This document shows, piece after piece, positions 16,006-25,573 of a stretch of DNA of 40,856 nt. The notes beneath the pieces were generated by a model that was given only the letters and a program-made list of their open reading frames with translations, did no database searches and was not told the DNA's origin. The stretch lies in the IMG/VR virus record IMGVR_UViG_3300034418_007345, positions 1 to 40,856 of that record; one strand, given 5' to 3'. The stretch is from a virus. Numbering within the stretch: position 1 is the first letter of the stretch; each line of letters starts with the position of its first letter. The position numbers were made by a program, and so were the translations under genes.

Positions 16006-18224
16006 CTATAACCTGCCCCACTAATTACACCGCCAAAAGTAGTCTCTCTTCCCATCTCAGGTGGTTCACCCCTACCAAAGCCAATAAATGGATCAAGGTT
16101 TCTGTATAACATTGGACTTCTTTGTTTTAATAGATAACCACCTAAATGTTTATCTAAACGTCCAGTCTCAAACTCCCCTGCGTCAATATCAATATACTCA
16201 CCATTTCTAAGCATTACAGGCATGTTTCCAGTTAGTCCGTCCACTTGATGGGTTGCATATAACCTAAGCTTACTACCACCCTCCACTGGAACAAACACCC
16301 CAGTGTTGATAATATTTCTCTTCTCTACTCCCATTGCTGTACCAAAAGAAGTGTTAAATATTTCCCCTGCATCTGGTAATAATTCTTGAATTTCTGGTTG
16401 ATTGATCTTGTCTCTAATAAAACTCTTTTGCGCTTGAGTTTCTTTTAGGAAAGCATTGTACTTATCTGATACCTGAATGTTAGTCGGTACTAAATTTGCT
16501 TGACCTTTAGTATTTGTAACTACATTAAACTTCTTGCCAATGGTCATATCAATAGCATCTTTAACTGCATCTGCTGGGCTTGAATGTCCTATCTGCACCA
16601 ATCCTTTAGCTAAATCTGCTATCCCTTTTTCATGTCTAATAATAATATTTGTATCATCATAAACTACATCACTTGTAGTGTCTAAAGCATCTCTATACTT
16701 TTGTAATCCACTGTTAATTTCAGCGTTTAAATTCTTTTTGCTAAGTTCATCTGCTGTAGTTACTGCTGTACCTAATTCTGCACTTAAAGCGTTTGATATC
16801 AAAGCACCATGTACTGGACTATCTGCATACTCAAACAACATTGCAGCTTTAGAATTTAAGCCACTTGTGCTAAGAATTTGATCTCTAACATACTCATACG
16901 CCATCTTCCCATTAGGAGAGCCTGTTATATGAAAGTTATAATCTCGCTTAATACTTCCTATCGCTTCTTGTATAAGGTTTGGATTTGCTGAATTTAATGC
17001 TTGAACGTACTGTGAAGCTTTAGCTGAACCTAATAACTTAAACTCAGCTTCAGGAACAACACCAGTACCCATTCTCCATAATGCGTTTGCATGTCCTTCA
17101 AGATTTCCAGCATCTTCATAATTCTGTATCTCTGCGTTCATTGCTAAAGCATCTGGTAAATTCTTAACCATCTCGCTTCTTTTTTTTGCAATCGCACCAG
17201 TTGCAGCATCCATTTTACGCTGGATAGCTTCTACCTTTTTATAATCATCTTTACTTCTAGCTTGATTTAATTCTTGAGCTAATTGAGCTACTTGCCTATC
17301 TGCTTGACCTGGTAATCCTGCAACTATTGAAGATGAAATGTTGCTAGAAATATCTGCAACCTCTAAATCATCTTGTGTAACAATGTTCGCATCTAATAAT
17401 TGTTGTTCAAATAAAGGGTCTTTGGTAGTTCTACCACTAGCGTATAAATCTAAATAACTCGAACCATTCCCTAAAAGTGCATTGTAATTAGCTTTACGCA
17501 ATTCTTTAGAAATTGATGCGCTTCTGTCATTGTATTTTAAAAACAGATTCTCTCTAGCTTCTGCTGAGAAATACATATCTGTATTCTTTATCTTAGAAAG
17601 AACTTGTGTTTCCATGAGCGTTTTATATTGCTCTGGAGTTGCTATCTTTCCTTCTGCAAACTGCCTATCTAAACTACTTGCAATAATATCAACGTAAGCT
17701 GAATTGTATTTACTAACTCCGTCATTTAAGTAAGCTTTTCTATTACTATCAGGGAAGTTCTTATACGTCTCTTGTATTTGAGCTAAACCATCAATATAGT
17801 TTTCTTCCGTTGGATTCCCTGCAAGTTTACCGATTAAGAATGAACGATTTTCAGCAAGTAAGGTTTGTTGATACTCTCTCTCTGCTTCAACCTGAAACTT
17901 TAAAGTATGTGTATTATAATTCCCTTGATAGTTTTCGACTTGCTTTTCAAACTGTCTGCGAACTCTGTCATTTGTTATTGTTGATAATTTTTCACCAATC
18001 GCTGCTTCAAACTTCTCTTTCTGTCTTTCAGCGAAATCACCACTATTATTATAATTCTGTTCAGATTCAAGAAGGTCTGCTTCCCTTTCCATTCTGAAAT
18101 CATTTAAAAGGTTAGCTGCTTCTAATGCCTCTTTTTGCTGAACGATCTCTTGTGCTTCTTGTAAGCTACTTCTAGCAACTTGATCTAACCCTTGTGAAAA
18201 ACTTGATAAAAATTCAGAAGCCAT
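16002..18224 (-). CDS. Internal virion protein, gp15-like
   Basis: 740 residues, close to the length of T7 gp15 (747). Highly helical, Gln/Asn-rich (LDQVARSSLQEAQEIVQQKEAL, FEAAIGEKLSTITNDRVRRQFEKQVE) with long charged helices. T7 gp15 forms the part of the ejection tunnel that spans the periplasm; that role is inferred here from length, composition and position between the gp14-like and gp16-like genes. The stop and start codons overlap the downstream gene by 4 bases (ATGA). AGGGGGTAATTAAT is the ribosome site. Confidence 0.65.
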   Translation of the reverse strand: MASEFLSSFSQGLDQVARSSLQEAQEIVQQKEALEAANLLNDFRMEREADLLESEQNYNNSGDFAERQKEKFEAAIGEKLSTITNDRVRRQFEKQVENYQGNYNTHTLKFQVEAEREYQQTLLAENRSFLIGKLAGNPTEENYIDGLAQIQETYKNFPDSNRKAYLNDGVSKYNSAYVDIIASSLDRQFAEGKIATPEQYKTLMETQVLSKIKNTDMYFSAEARENLFLKYNDRSASISKELRKANYNALLGNGSSYLDLYASGRTTKDPLFEQQLLDANIVTQDDLEVADISSNISSSIVAGLPGQADRQVAQLAQELNQARSKDDYKKVEAIQRKMDAATGAIAKKRSEMVKNLPDALAMNAEIQNYEDAGNLEGHANALWRMGTGVVPEAEFKLLGSAKASQYVQALNSANPNLIQEAIGSIKRDYNFHITGSPNGKMAYEYVRDQILSTSGLNSKAAMLFEYADSPVHGALISNALSAELGTAVTTADELSKKNLNAEINSGLQKYRDALDTTSDVVYDDTNIIIRHEKGIADLAKGLVQIGHSSPADAVKDAIDMTIGKKFNVVTNTKGQANLVPTNIQVSDKYNAFLKETQAQKSFIRDKINQPEIQELLPDAGEIFNTSFGTAMGVEKRNIINTGVFVPVEGGSKLRLYATHQVDGLTGNMPVMLRNGEYIDIDAGEFETGRLDKHLGGYLLKQRSPMLYRNLDPFIGFGRGEPPEMGRETTFGGVISGAGYR

Positions 18225-18225
18225 A

Positions 18226-18669
18226 TTAATTACCCCCTAAAGCTGCATTTCTTGCTTGAATACTTGATATTTCTTTACCCGTAGCAAGCCCTCCACCTAA
18301 AGCTGCACCAAACCCTTTAGCTAAAGACTCTTCTGCTTGAGCTGCTGCCGTCATTTTAGCCTGCAAAGCTCTATTCCACAAATCTTGCTGTTGTGAAACT
18401 TTGGATAAAGCATTATCAAAAAGATTATCCATTAAAACATCAGAAGATAAAGTTGTTCCTCTTGCGCCAGCAGCAGAGATTAAAGCACCTGTTTCTTTTC
18501 TTTGTTTACGCTTACCAAAGAAACCAACAATACGGGCTTGCTCATTATACATATCTTCAAAGAAAGCACCACGCCTTTTCGCCCTTATTGCACCAAGAAC
18601 CCCAGCTGCCATCTTCCCGATAGAAGAAGCACCACCTGCAATCGCTGCCATTGTAATTGGTTCAACCAT
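18226..18669 (-). CDS. Internal virion protein, gp14-like
   Basis: 147 residues. It starts with a hydrophobic Gly/Ala stretch (ITMAAIAGGASSIGKMAAGVLGAI), then basic RAKRRG, then helices. It ends with a second Gly-rich run (AKGFGAALGGGLATGK). Short length, two membrane-like segments and position after tail tube B fit T7 gp14, which forms a pore in the outer membrane during DNA entry. TAAGGT precedes the ATG, and the TATAATTA element (18674-18681) lies directly before it. Confidence 0.65.
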   Translation of the reverse strand: MVEPITMAAIAGGASSIGKMAAGVLGAIRAKRRGAFFEDMYNEQARIVGFFGKRKQRKETGALISAAGARGTTLSSDVLMDNLFDNALSKVSQQQDLWNRALQAKMTAAAQAEESLAKGFGAALGGGLATGKEISSIQARNAALGGN

Positions 18670-18673
18670 ACCT

Positions 18674-18681
18674 TAATTATA
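18674..18681 (-). promoter_or_regulatory. TATAATTA element before ejection-protein genes
   Basis: Leftward reading AACGCTATAATTAAGGTATG. It lies in the 69-base gap between the tail tube B gene and the gp14-like gene. TAAGGT serves as the ribosome site 4 bases before ATG, so a transcript starting here would have almost no leader. The gap otherwise holds only AT-rich DNA and a weak hairpin (TTTTCGTGAAAA). Confidence 0.5.
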
Positions 18682-18738
18682 GCGTTTTTCACGAAAATTA
18701 ATAAATTTAATATTTAACAGTGGTTTTAATTTTTAATT

Positions 18739-20865
18739 TTACTGATTTTCATTAATATCAACGTCATAACTTATTGAGTTAATCTGAAAAGGTACAGGCA
18801 TGTCTTGAGTTAATTCTAATTGACAGAACCTCTTACCATCATTTCGCAAAGAGTCTAATTCTTTAATACCTGTAAATAAAGCAGGTGGTTCATCTAATGG
18901 ATCACTTGTTCTCCTAAAAGTTACATTAGTCCACTTCCCATCTTCTCTAAAAGTATCTCTAACTTTAAAGTCTGCTGTTTTCTTTAAATTAAAGAACACC
19001 CTAGTTAAGTTTTTATTATCCTTTAAACTAGATACTTGACTTTGTACGATATCGACTAAGTTAAATTTAATGTAAATATAGAAAGGTTCACCAACTTCAT
19101 AATCATTATCTGGGGTAACTACCTTTGTAACATCTGAATAATTCCAAACTTTATAGGTTTGCTTGTCTAAAACTACATTACCTGAACCAATAGTATTTAA
19201 GTCTATTGGAGTTCCACCACTATACTCTGTTGTATTAAAAAGATTGTATTCTTCAATATCTTCTACAGTAAAAGTTCCATTGCCAAGTGGATAGGATCTA
19301 ACAACACCTTCTGTAAAGCCTATTGTTCCAATTCTATAAAGCTCACTTGTGCCAGAAATACCAAAAGCTCCATTATATCTAATTCTGAAATAAAGAACAT
19401 CTCTAACACCATCAAGTGTTTCTTCTTTTCCTTTAACTAGACTGCTAATATATTTATTAGTATAGACAATCTTAGTCCACGCCCATTCTTGTTCATTTTC
19501 GTCTGCTGTTCCAACAACAATAGAACCATCTGATAAAGAAAGCCACATCATCTTCCATGGGTCAGAAATGATAACAAAGTCTGTAATCGAAGCATTAATT
19601 GTTGAAAATATCTCTCTGTTATTTCTATTAATATAAGAAGGTACAAAGCCCTGATTTGCCCACTGGTACTCTAAACGATAAACCTTTGTGTTGCTTGCGT
19701 CTACATAATAAAGAAAAGTCCCAATCTCTGGTTTAATACTAGAAGCACCAACTTTATTTTGCTCTAAGAACGTAGCGTTTGCTGGGGTAATATTATCAAA
19801 GAAGTTACCACCTTGAATAACATTAGTACCCCTATCTGTACCTAAATGTAAAACTCTATGGCTTACAGCCCACTGTGGAGTAGAAGCTACAGTCTCAATA
19901 CCTTGCATTGCTACTGCTGCATCATCTGTCGCTATCCAGTCTGAATTATCATTATTTGGTAAAGTTGGAGACATTGCAGAGAAATCACCAGAAACAGTAG
20001 CCCATCTCCATTGATCCCTAAAAAACCATAATCTATCTTGATGAACTGCTACCTTCTCTGGATAATTGTTAGCGTACCAAGCAGATAAACGCCAGTTCTT
20101 ACTATGTGAACCTAGACCATCTGCAAGTAAAGGATATTCAGCATCTACAGAAACAACAAACTCAGCGTTTACGCTATATGGTGGGCTAGTTGTATCAATG
20201 ATTTGGATATTAGCCTCAGTAACTTCACCACTATTCGTCTGCCTTAATCTGATTTTTCTTTGTTGAGTTCTCCACTCATCAGGGAACCAACTTTTTGGAT
20301 TATCAGCTTTATCTACTGCTTTGATCGAGCCATTGCCGCTAAGACCATCAGGAGTAGAGCTAAACCCAGCAGTTGGTCTAATCTTTAATTTGTTATCTAA
20401 GTTTAATTCTTCCCATGGACCATCTTTAATTTCTAAATCTGCTATAGACCAAGTACCATTACTTGCTCTCTTAAGTTCTTTAGGGAAGAAAGAGCGATCA
20501 ACAATGATTAAGCTATCTCTAACTTGTACTGTATCAAAAGTAGTTACTGTGATTCCAGATGAATTAATAGTTTGTCTACCACTATCAGGGTCTTCTATAA
20601 TAATTGTTTCACTACTAGGGTTAAAAGTTATAATCGCAGAGCTTATACTAGATACAGAAAAGCTTACATCTTTAGCTAAATTATCATCTCCACTTCTAGT
20701 AAGCTTACAGCCTGGGGCTTTAATAATTGCACCTTCTGGGGTTACAAGTCCATTGGTTATAGTATCGCAACCTAAACGATACTCTTCACTGTCATATTTA
20801 CCTGCAAACTCCGCAGAATACTGCCCCTTTTCAAAACTAGTTTGGTTTATTCCTTGCCTAACCAT
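18739..20865 (-). CDS. Tail tubular protein B (gp12-like)
   Basis: 708 residues, within the usual range for T7 gp12 relatives. The N-terminus (NQTSFEKGQYSAEFAGKYDSEEYRLGCDTITNGLVTPEGAI) is the classic start of the family, in which the protein forms the tail nozzle. KVAVHQDRLWFF and VASTPQWAVSHRVLHLGTDRG, common in this family, are also present. It follows tail tube A with an 8-base overlap. Confidence 0.85.
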   Translation of the reverse strand: MVRQGINQTSFEKGQYSAEFAGKYDSEEYRLGCDTITNGLVTPEGAIIKAPGCKLTRSGDDNLAKDVSFSVSSISSAIITFNPSSETIIIEDPDSGRQTINSSGITVTTFDTVQVRDSLIIVDRSFFPKELKRASNGTWSIADLEIKDGPWEELNLDNKLKIRPTAGFSSTPDGLSGNGSIKAVDKADNPKSWFPDEWRTQQRKIRLRQTNSGEVTEANIQIIDTTSPPYSVNAEFVVSVDAEYPLLADGLGSHSKNWRLSAWYANNYPEKVAVHQDRLWFFRDQWRWATVSGDFSAMSPTLPNNDNSDWIATDDAAVAMQGIETVASTPQWAVSHRVLHLGTDRGTNVIQGGNFFDNITPANATFLEQNKVGASSIKPEIGTFLYYVDASNTKVYRLEYQWANQGFVPSYINRNNREIFSTINASITDFVIISDPWKMMWLSLSDGSIVVGTADENEQEWAWTKIVYTNKYISSLVKGKEETLDGVRDVLYFRIRYNGAFGISGTSELYRIGTIGFTEGVVRSYPLGNGTFTVEDIEEYNLFNTTEYSGGTPIDLNTIGSGNVVLDKQTYKVWNYSDVTKVVTPDNDYEVGEPFYIYIKFNLVDIVQSQVSSLKDNKNLTRVFFNLKKTADFKVRDTFREDGKWTNVTFRRTSDPLDEPPALFTGIKELDSLRNDGKRFCQLELTQDMPVPFQINSISYDVDINENQ

Positions 20866-21451
20866 TTAATCCTCTGCTTGATAACCACCCACTATTAAAC
20901 TTGTATTCTGGTGGTACTTGCACATTTGCTGAACTAGCTGATTTTGCTTGAGCGAAACTTGCTTTATTTTGTAATGCAGAAGTTCTTGAGTCAGAATTTA
21001 AAATCTCCATTGAAACTTCTTCTGCTAGACGAGCAACTAAATGATCGATAAAAAGACTTGGGAACAGACTAACATCATCTGTAAAATATGTGTACTCAAC
21101 ATTTGTAACTTCTTTGTTAGTGTAAATACCTTCACTTGTTGATTTGTACTCTATTGGGTCTTGTGGGTCAGTAGTATAAACAGACCAGATTCGTAAACAG
21201 TCAGAAGGTTTAGCGAATAAATATCCAAATTTTGTCAAGTTACTTGCACTAGAGATTAGGGATAATGTTACATTTTTAGTAACAAAATCCCATTGATGTT
21301 CCTCTAGTGAAGAACGAAGAACGGAGTCATACGCAGTTCTTAGCGCAGCTCCGTTATCCGTATCTTGATGTTCACTCGATAACTTAGTTCCAACCCCTAA
21401 TAACTGAAGGGCACGATTAAAGATTGTAAGCTTAGTTATCTGAGCAACCAT
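20858..21451 (-). CDS. Tail tubular protein A (gp11-like)
   Basis: 197 residues, matching T7 gp11 (196). TKLTIFNRALQLLGVG, SVLRSSLEEHQWDFVTKNVTL and FIDHLVARLAEEVSMEI are the typical segments. It forms the ring between portal and nozzle. Its start codon shares bases with the stop of the capsid gene. Confidence 0.85.
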   Translation of the reverse strand: MVAQITKLTIFNRALQLLGVGTKLSSEHQDTDNGAALRTAYDSVLRSSLEEHQWDFVTKNVTLSLISSASNLTKFGYLFAKPSDCLRIWSVYTTDPQDPIEYKSTSEGIYTNKEVTNVEYTYFTDDVSLFPSLFIDHLVARLAEEVSMEILNSDSRTSALQNKASFAQAKSASSANVQVPPEYKFNSGWLSSRGLNG

Positions 21452-22452
21452 TATGCAGCGTCTCCACCTGCCATGCCTGATGCAGTTCTGATTTCAACAA
21501 CTTTCTCTTCTTCAAGTCTTACAGCACCAAGTGAGAATTGAGAGTTGATAGTAAGAGCCATGTTTCTCTCTGGGTTCTCCATTGCCTTGATTACTTGACC
21601 GCCAACTTTTCTAAGCTTCATAGCTCCACTTGTGAACATGAAGTTTGATCTGTATTGGTTATTTGCACCTGCTGGGTCAGTTACTGCTAATCTGTTAGAG
21701 CATAAGAAGTGAACACCTAACCAGTTACCAATATAACCATTAGGATCAATTCCCATGTCATAAGGCATGATCTTAGAGAAATCACTTGACTTGTATTCAG
21801 GGATTTTCATTAAATCAACGTGCTCTCTAGGTCCGATTACACAGTAGACTTCTTCACCTGATTGGATTGCATTGTTTTCTTCTAAGATTGATCTAGCGAC
21901 TAACAATTTCTCTAAAGTTAATCCCCAATCTCCAGTACCATAAGTATCACTTGATGAACCATTACCATCACCAACTGCATCACCTGCTGTAAAGTCAGCA
22001 GCGATTACTTGGTTTGCAGTATCAAATGCAACTGAACTGAAAGTATCGTTTACACCTTTACCTTCATCTGCTGCTGCTAAGAAAGCTGCAATGATAATAT
22101 CATCAATCGTTCTATGGTAATCTGCTACTAGTTGCTTAGAGTAAGCTCCTAAAATAGAAGATTCGCCTCTACCCATTCTCTTAACATCTCTATCATCAAT
22201 ATATAGATTAAGAGTTTTGTCAGTGAATGTAACTTGTCTTTTAGTGTGGGTTACATCTGCAAAAGCTGTCGCTTGATTTGAAGTAGTTTTTGCTATGTGA
22301 GTAACAGGAGCAATTCTATCTTCAAAGATGTATTCCCCTTCTTCTGCGGTAACTGTTACAGTGTTACCCAAAACTGGATTTCTTTGTTGAACAAGAAGCC
22401 TAATCTCGTTTTCAAAGGCTTGTGTCCACATTTCGCTAACTGAATAAGCCAT
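21451..22452 (-). CDS. Major capsid protein
   Basis: 333 residues, HK97-fold type by size, position after the scaffold gene, and sequence style. RQVTFTDKTLNLYIDDRDVKR and VYCVIGPREHVDLMK are typical of capsid proteins of this podovirus group; AMENPERNMALTINSQFSLGAVRLEEE forms the end. Codon use is richer in frequent codons than in neighbours, as expected for an abundant protein. AAAAGGACATATC gives the ribosome site. A long leader with its own TATAATTA element lies upstream. Confidence 0.85.
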   Translation of the reverse strand: MAYSVSEMWTQAFENEIRLLVQQRNPVLGNTVTVTAEEGEYIFEDRIAPVTHIAKTTSNQATAFADVTHTKRQVTFTDKTLNLYIDDRDVKRMGRGESSILGAYSKQLVADYHRTIDDIIIAAFLAAADEGKGVNDTFSSVAFDTANQVIAADFTAGDAVGDGNGSSSDTYGTGDWGLTLEKLLVARSILEENNAIQSGEEVYCVIGPREHVDLMKIPEYKSSDFSKIMPYDMGIDPNGYIGNWLGVHFLCSNRLAVTDPAGANNQYRSNFMFTSGAMKLRKVGGQVIKAMENPERNMALTINSQFSLGAVRLEEEKVVEIRTASGMAGGDAA

Positions 22453-22574
22453 GATATGTCCTTTTGTATATAAATAAAAACTAAAACTGTTTGCGAGCTA
22501 CCCGATAACGGACTCAATTAATAAGGCTACCCAAGTTGGACCTTACCATTAATTATACACAAAAGGTATTTATA
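22453..22574 (-). promoter_or_regulatory. Capsid gene leader with TATAATTA element
   Basis: The 122-base gap between scaffold and capsid genes. TATAATTA is at 22557-22550 (reading TTGTGTATAATTAATGG), giving a leader of about 90 bases. Within it GGGTAGC occurs twice, in TTGGGTAGCC and ATCGGGTAGCTCGC, and the middle can fold. It ends in an AT-rich stretch and AAGGACATATC before the capsid ATG. The extra promoter would boost capsid output. A stabilising mRNA 5' structure is possible. Confidence 0.5.
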
Positions 22575-23363
22575 TTAGCCGAACTTTTCTTTAAGCTGTT
22601 GCTCTCTAAGATCATTCCAAAGTTTAACTGCCTCTGGTTCACCTCTGTCATACCTTATGAAGAAATCTCTATCTTTAGTTAATTCGTCAATACGCTCGGT
22701 TGCGGATTTTTGATACCCTGTTCCATTCCCAAATTGTGCGCCATCTCTTGGGTTATTCCCTTGCGCTTGCTTTGCAAAGTAATCATATAACTTTGAATTG
22801 CGTTCAAGTTCAGACTTGATATTATCAAACTCATCACCAAATTGATCTTTTACATAATCACCAACTAAATTTTCAATTTGTTCTAGCTTCTCGCCATAAG
22901 TCTTTTCTTTATACTCTTTAGTTGCGTTAAGAGCTTCTTCTTCCGCTTTCTGTAAGTTTGCAAACTCAGACTTAGAAATGTCAATAACTGATTCTTCTAA
23001 GAATCCTTGTAACTGTTTAGGGGTTAATCCATGCTTATGTGCTGCTTGCTTAATCTTGTTTGCTGATTCATCTTGTAAATCATAGCCTTCAAACTGCAAA
23101 TTGTATTCGCTAGGGTCTTTTGGTCTACCTAACTTGTCGTAAACTTTGTCCCATGGTTCTTCACCCTCTGGTAAAAATACAGCTTTACCAAATTGCTTCT
23201 GAGCATGAACATAACCTTTTAATGCGCCATCTATATCTTTAACGCTGTCTAACGTCTTACGATAAGATTCTCTTTCCGTTTCTGAAACATTACTTAAAAA
23301 CTTTTCTTTATAATCTGAAAAGTTAAATTCATTACTCGCTTGGTTGTTGTTTTGTTCTTCCAT
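22575..23363 (-). CDS. Capsid assembly scaffolding protein
   Basis: 262 residues, strongly charged and helical (about 90-185 coiled-coil-like: GLTPKQLQGFLEESVID, LNATKEYKEKTYGEKLEQI), low in hydrophobic core. The basic end includes LREQQLKEKFG. PEGEEPWDKVYDKLGRPKDPSEYNL is a typical phage scaffold motif. GGAGGGCAAAGACA gives a strong ribosome site. Sits directly upstream of the capsid gene and overlaps the 100-residue gene by 32 bases. It should be lost from mature heads. Confidence 0.8.
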   Translation of the reverse strand: MEEQNNNQASNEFNFSDYKEKFLSNVSETERESYRKTLDSVKDIDGALKGYVHAQKQFGKAVFLPEGEEPWDKVYDKLGRPKDPSEYNLQFEGYDLQDESANKIKQAAHKHGLTPKQLQGFLEESVIDISKSEFANLQKAEEEALNATKEYKEKTYGEKLEQIENLVGDYVKDQFGDEFDNIKSELERNSKLYDYFAKQAQGNNPRDGAQFGNGTGYQKSATERIDELTKDRDFFIRYDRGEPEAVKLWNDLREQQLKEKFG

Positions 23364-23634
23364 TGTCTTTGCCCTCCAATTTTTGTGAACTTGTTTCTAA
23401 CATGTGGCGAAAGTGATAAGCAATAGCTCTTGCACCTTCCACATATGCTAATTTGTTTGAATCAACTAAATCTTGTCTAGCGAAATCACAAGCTGCTTGC
23501 TCTAATAAATCTGCAAGGATTAACTCCCCCCATGATTCTTTTGATAAATAAAAATAAGCATCTCTAACAGCATTTTTTTTTGCTTCTACGTTAGTACCAA
23601 ACTTATCTGAAAAAAACTTTCTTAAACTAAGCAC
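23332..23634 (-). CDS. Bbp19-like small structural protein
   Basis: 100 residues starting at GTG 23634. The start lies inside the portal gene end, and the gene end overlaps the scaffold start by 32 bases. The core WGELILADLLEQAACDF..LAYVEGARAIAYHFRHML fits the Bbp19-type phage domain, named from Bordetella phage BPP-1 and found between portal and scaffold genes. Function not established. The match is by pattern only. Confidence 0.5.
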   Translation of the reverse strand: MLSLRKFFSDKFGTNVEAKKNAVRDAYFYLSKESWGELILADLLEQAACDFARQDLVDSNKLAYVEGARAIAYHFRHMLETSSQKLEGKDNGRTKQQPSE

Positions 23635-25261
23635 CTAATGCACCCCCAAATGCTTGGCTTAACTGATTAACTGCTTGCGCTTGGCTTGCCGCTGCTTGAC
23701 TTTGCTCTAACTGTGCAGCTTGCTCTCTCTTTTCATCTGCTACTGCTGGGTCTTCCAAGACAGACATATCTGCACCTGCATGTTCAAATACGTACTCTAA
23801 CAATTTCTCAGGGTTAAAGTTAGGTGATAACTCTGGTGGTATTCCTTTCAGATTAGCAAGTGCTTGTGTTGCTCTTTCTAATAATTGAAGTTTACCCATA
23901 GTGTAAGACTCATAAAGCCCTGATCTAAAGCTAACCATGACATCTTTATCTTTAATTGAGCTACTCATCTTAATAATGCCCCAATCAGACAAATAACCGA
24001 AAGTAAATACGAAAGCTCTATCTAAGTTTTCAGCTTCATATCGAGCAAGTGGACCAGACATCTTTCTACTTCTTGCTGTTTCTCTAACTTGGCTCTCTGT
24101 TGCTGACATTTCAGCATTTTTAAACTCTTGCAGTAAATCTGAATAGAATATCTGTGATATCTGCTGTCTTCTAAACATTTCCATTTCCATTGGGAAGGAA
24201 AGGTCTTTAACAATATGTAAAGCCTCTGGTTTAACTATTCCTGTAGATGTCATTGCATCTGAAATTGAATAAAGATTATTTGCCCCTGGAGATAAATCTA
24301 AAACACCAGACTGGACCATCTCATATGGAGTCCACATAGAAGGTTGAACCATTAATTGACCACCAGTAAGGTTGGTCTTAATCATAGCGTTAAGAGTGTC
24401 AATCTCAGGTAAAGCTTTATGCCCTGGACCTCTACCATATGGACTCTTTGATTTTCTAGTCCAACTTGGAGCTAAAACAGGAAATCTTTTTAAGAAATCA
24501 ACATGCAAAACTCTTTTCTTGTCAATATCTGCAAAGACTTGTACCCATGGTCTATTATCCTGATATGGAACACCGATCGCTTTTGCTTCTTCTTTAGAGA
24601 TAATAGCGTGAACTAAGCAGTTTTCTTTTGTTGGGTCTTTCTGAATACACTCTTTAATATATCTCTTATCTTCACTTGAATATTGACAATACTTAGAGTC
24701 AAAAAATGTATTCATAACCTCAAGTGGGGTCATTACAAGTTCTCTATACCAAGCAGTTAAATCACCATAAGCATCACGCTGGGCATAACATTCTTGTGTT
24801 GGAATGTTTGCAAAACGAACTACTTTCTTAGCAGTATCAGGGTACATATAAGTATATCCCTGCCCGTAAACAGCAAAGTCAAATAAACAATCTGCTTGAG
24901 AGTTATAAAAGTTCGTAACAGGTCTTGCTAAATGCGCTAGGACTTTTTTAGTCGCCACCTGTAAATCTTTCTTAATATCTCTGGTTTGTTCTACTTCTGG
25001 GTTCTCTAAAGTTAAAACACCCCACTGCTTGTTAGGCATTGCAAGCATTGACATTAAAGAACTTGTTAAATCATCAACTGATCTTTCTGGAGTTGAATCA
25101 TAAATCTTTCTTCTTGAAACGTAGCCATTTGTGTTCGTTACTGTAAACGCTCTTGATTCTGGGTCAAGAACTTCACTGATCTTTTGCCATTCCGTTTCAT
25201 AGTTATAGCGTACACTTTTTACACTATCAAACTGTCTGATGATTTGTGGATCGCCTACCAT
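23627..25261 (-). CDS. Portal protein (T7 gp8-like head-tail connector)
   Basis: 544 residues, near T7 gp8 (536). SRRKIYDSTPERSVDDLTSSLMSMLAMPNKQW, FFDFAVYGQGYTYMYPD-like core, and PGHKALPEIDTLNAMIKTNL are the diagnostic segments. FRRQQISQIFYSDLLQEF and EMSATESQVRETARSRKMSGPLARYE follow. The Ala/Gln-rich C-terminus is usual. It forms the dodecameric vertex through which DNA is packed. The start codon shares bases with the stop of the 98-residue gene upstream. Confidence 0.9.
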   Translation of the reverse strand: MVGDPQIIRQFDSVKSVRYNYETEWQKISEVLDPESRAFTVTNTNGYVSRRKIYDSTPERSVDDLTSSLMSMLAMPNKQWGVLTLENPEVEQTRDIKKDLQVATKKVLAHLARPVTNFYNSQADCLFDFAVYGQGYTYMYPDTAKKVVRFANIPTQECYAQRDAYGDLTAWYRELVMTPLEVMNTFFDSKYCQYSSEDKRYIKECIQKDPTKENCLVHAIISKEEAKAIGVPYQDNRPWVQVFADIDKKRVLHVDFLKRFPVLAPSWTRKSKSPYGRGPGHKALPEIDTLNAMIKTNLTGGQLMVQPSMWTPYEMVQSGVLDLSPGANNLYSISDAMTSTGIVKPEALHIVKDLSFPMEMEMFRRQQISQIFYSDLLQEFKNAEMSATESQVRETARSRKMSGPLARYEAENLDRAFVFTFGYLSDWGIIKMSSSIKDKDVMVSFRSGLYESYTMGKLQLLERATQALANLKGIPPELSPNFNPEKLLEYVFEHAGADMSVLEDPAVADEKREQAAQLEQSQAAASQAQAVNQLSQAFGGALGA

Positions 25262-25557
25262 TAGAGCCCTAAAAATCCTTTATCTTTTGGTCTAAGTTTC
25301 TGTTGATTCTCAACTATCCCAAAACTTTCATTCCTTTGTTTGCGTGGTAACAATATCCCTTTCTTTCTTGCCTTCTCTTCTTTTTGTCTTTGTCTTAACT
25401 GATCCATTGAAGTAGTTTCACTCACATCAAAGTCTGCGATACCTACTCTTTCTGAAAGCATTTCTAAACCTCTTAAAGCTTGCTTTCTTGCAACTCTTCT
25501 AAGAAAAGCTAAACTTAAATTCTGTGGTAAATCTTCTGGCACTCCACCAAATAGCAT
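25261..25557 (-). CDS. Small basic protein between terminase and portal
   Basis: 98 residues, basic (LRRVARKQALRGLEML, RQRQKEEKARKKGILLPRKQR). A small gene at this place is frequent in T7-like virion clusters. It follows a gap holding the TATAATTA element (25575-25582) and a GGAGAGAGG ribosome site about 10 bases before ATG. Function unknown. A nucleic-acid or terminase-docking role is a guess from its charge. Confidence 0.55.
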   Translation of the reverse strand: MLFGGVPEDLPQNLSLAFLRRVARKQALRGLEMLSERVGIADFDVSETTSMDQLRQRQKEEKARKKGILLPRKQRNESFGIVENQQKLRPKDKGFLGL

Positions 25558-25573
25558 ATTTGTAACCTCTCTC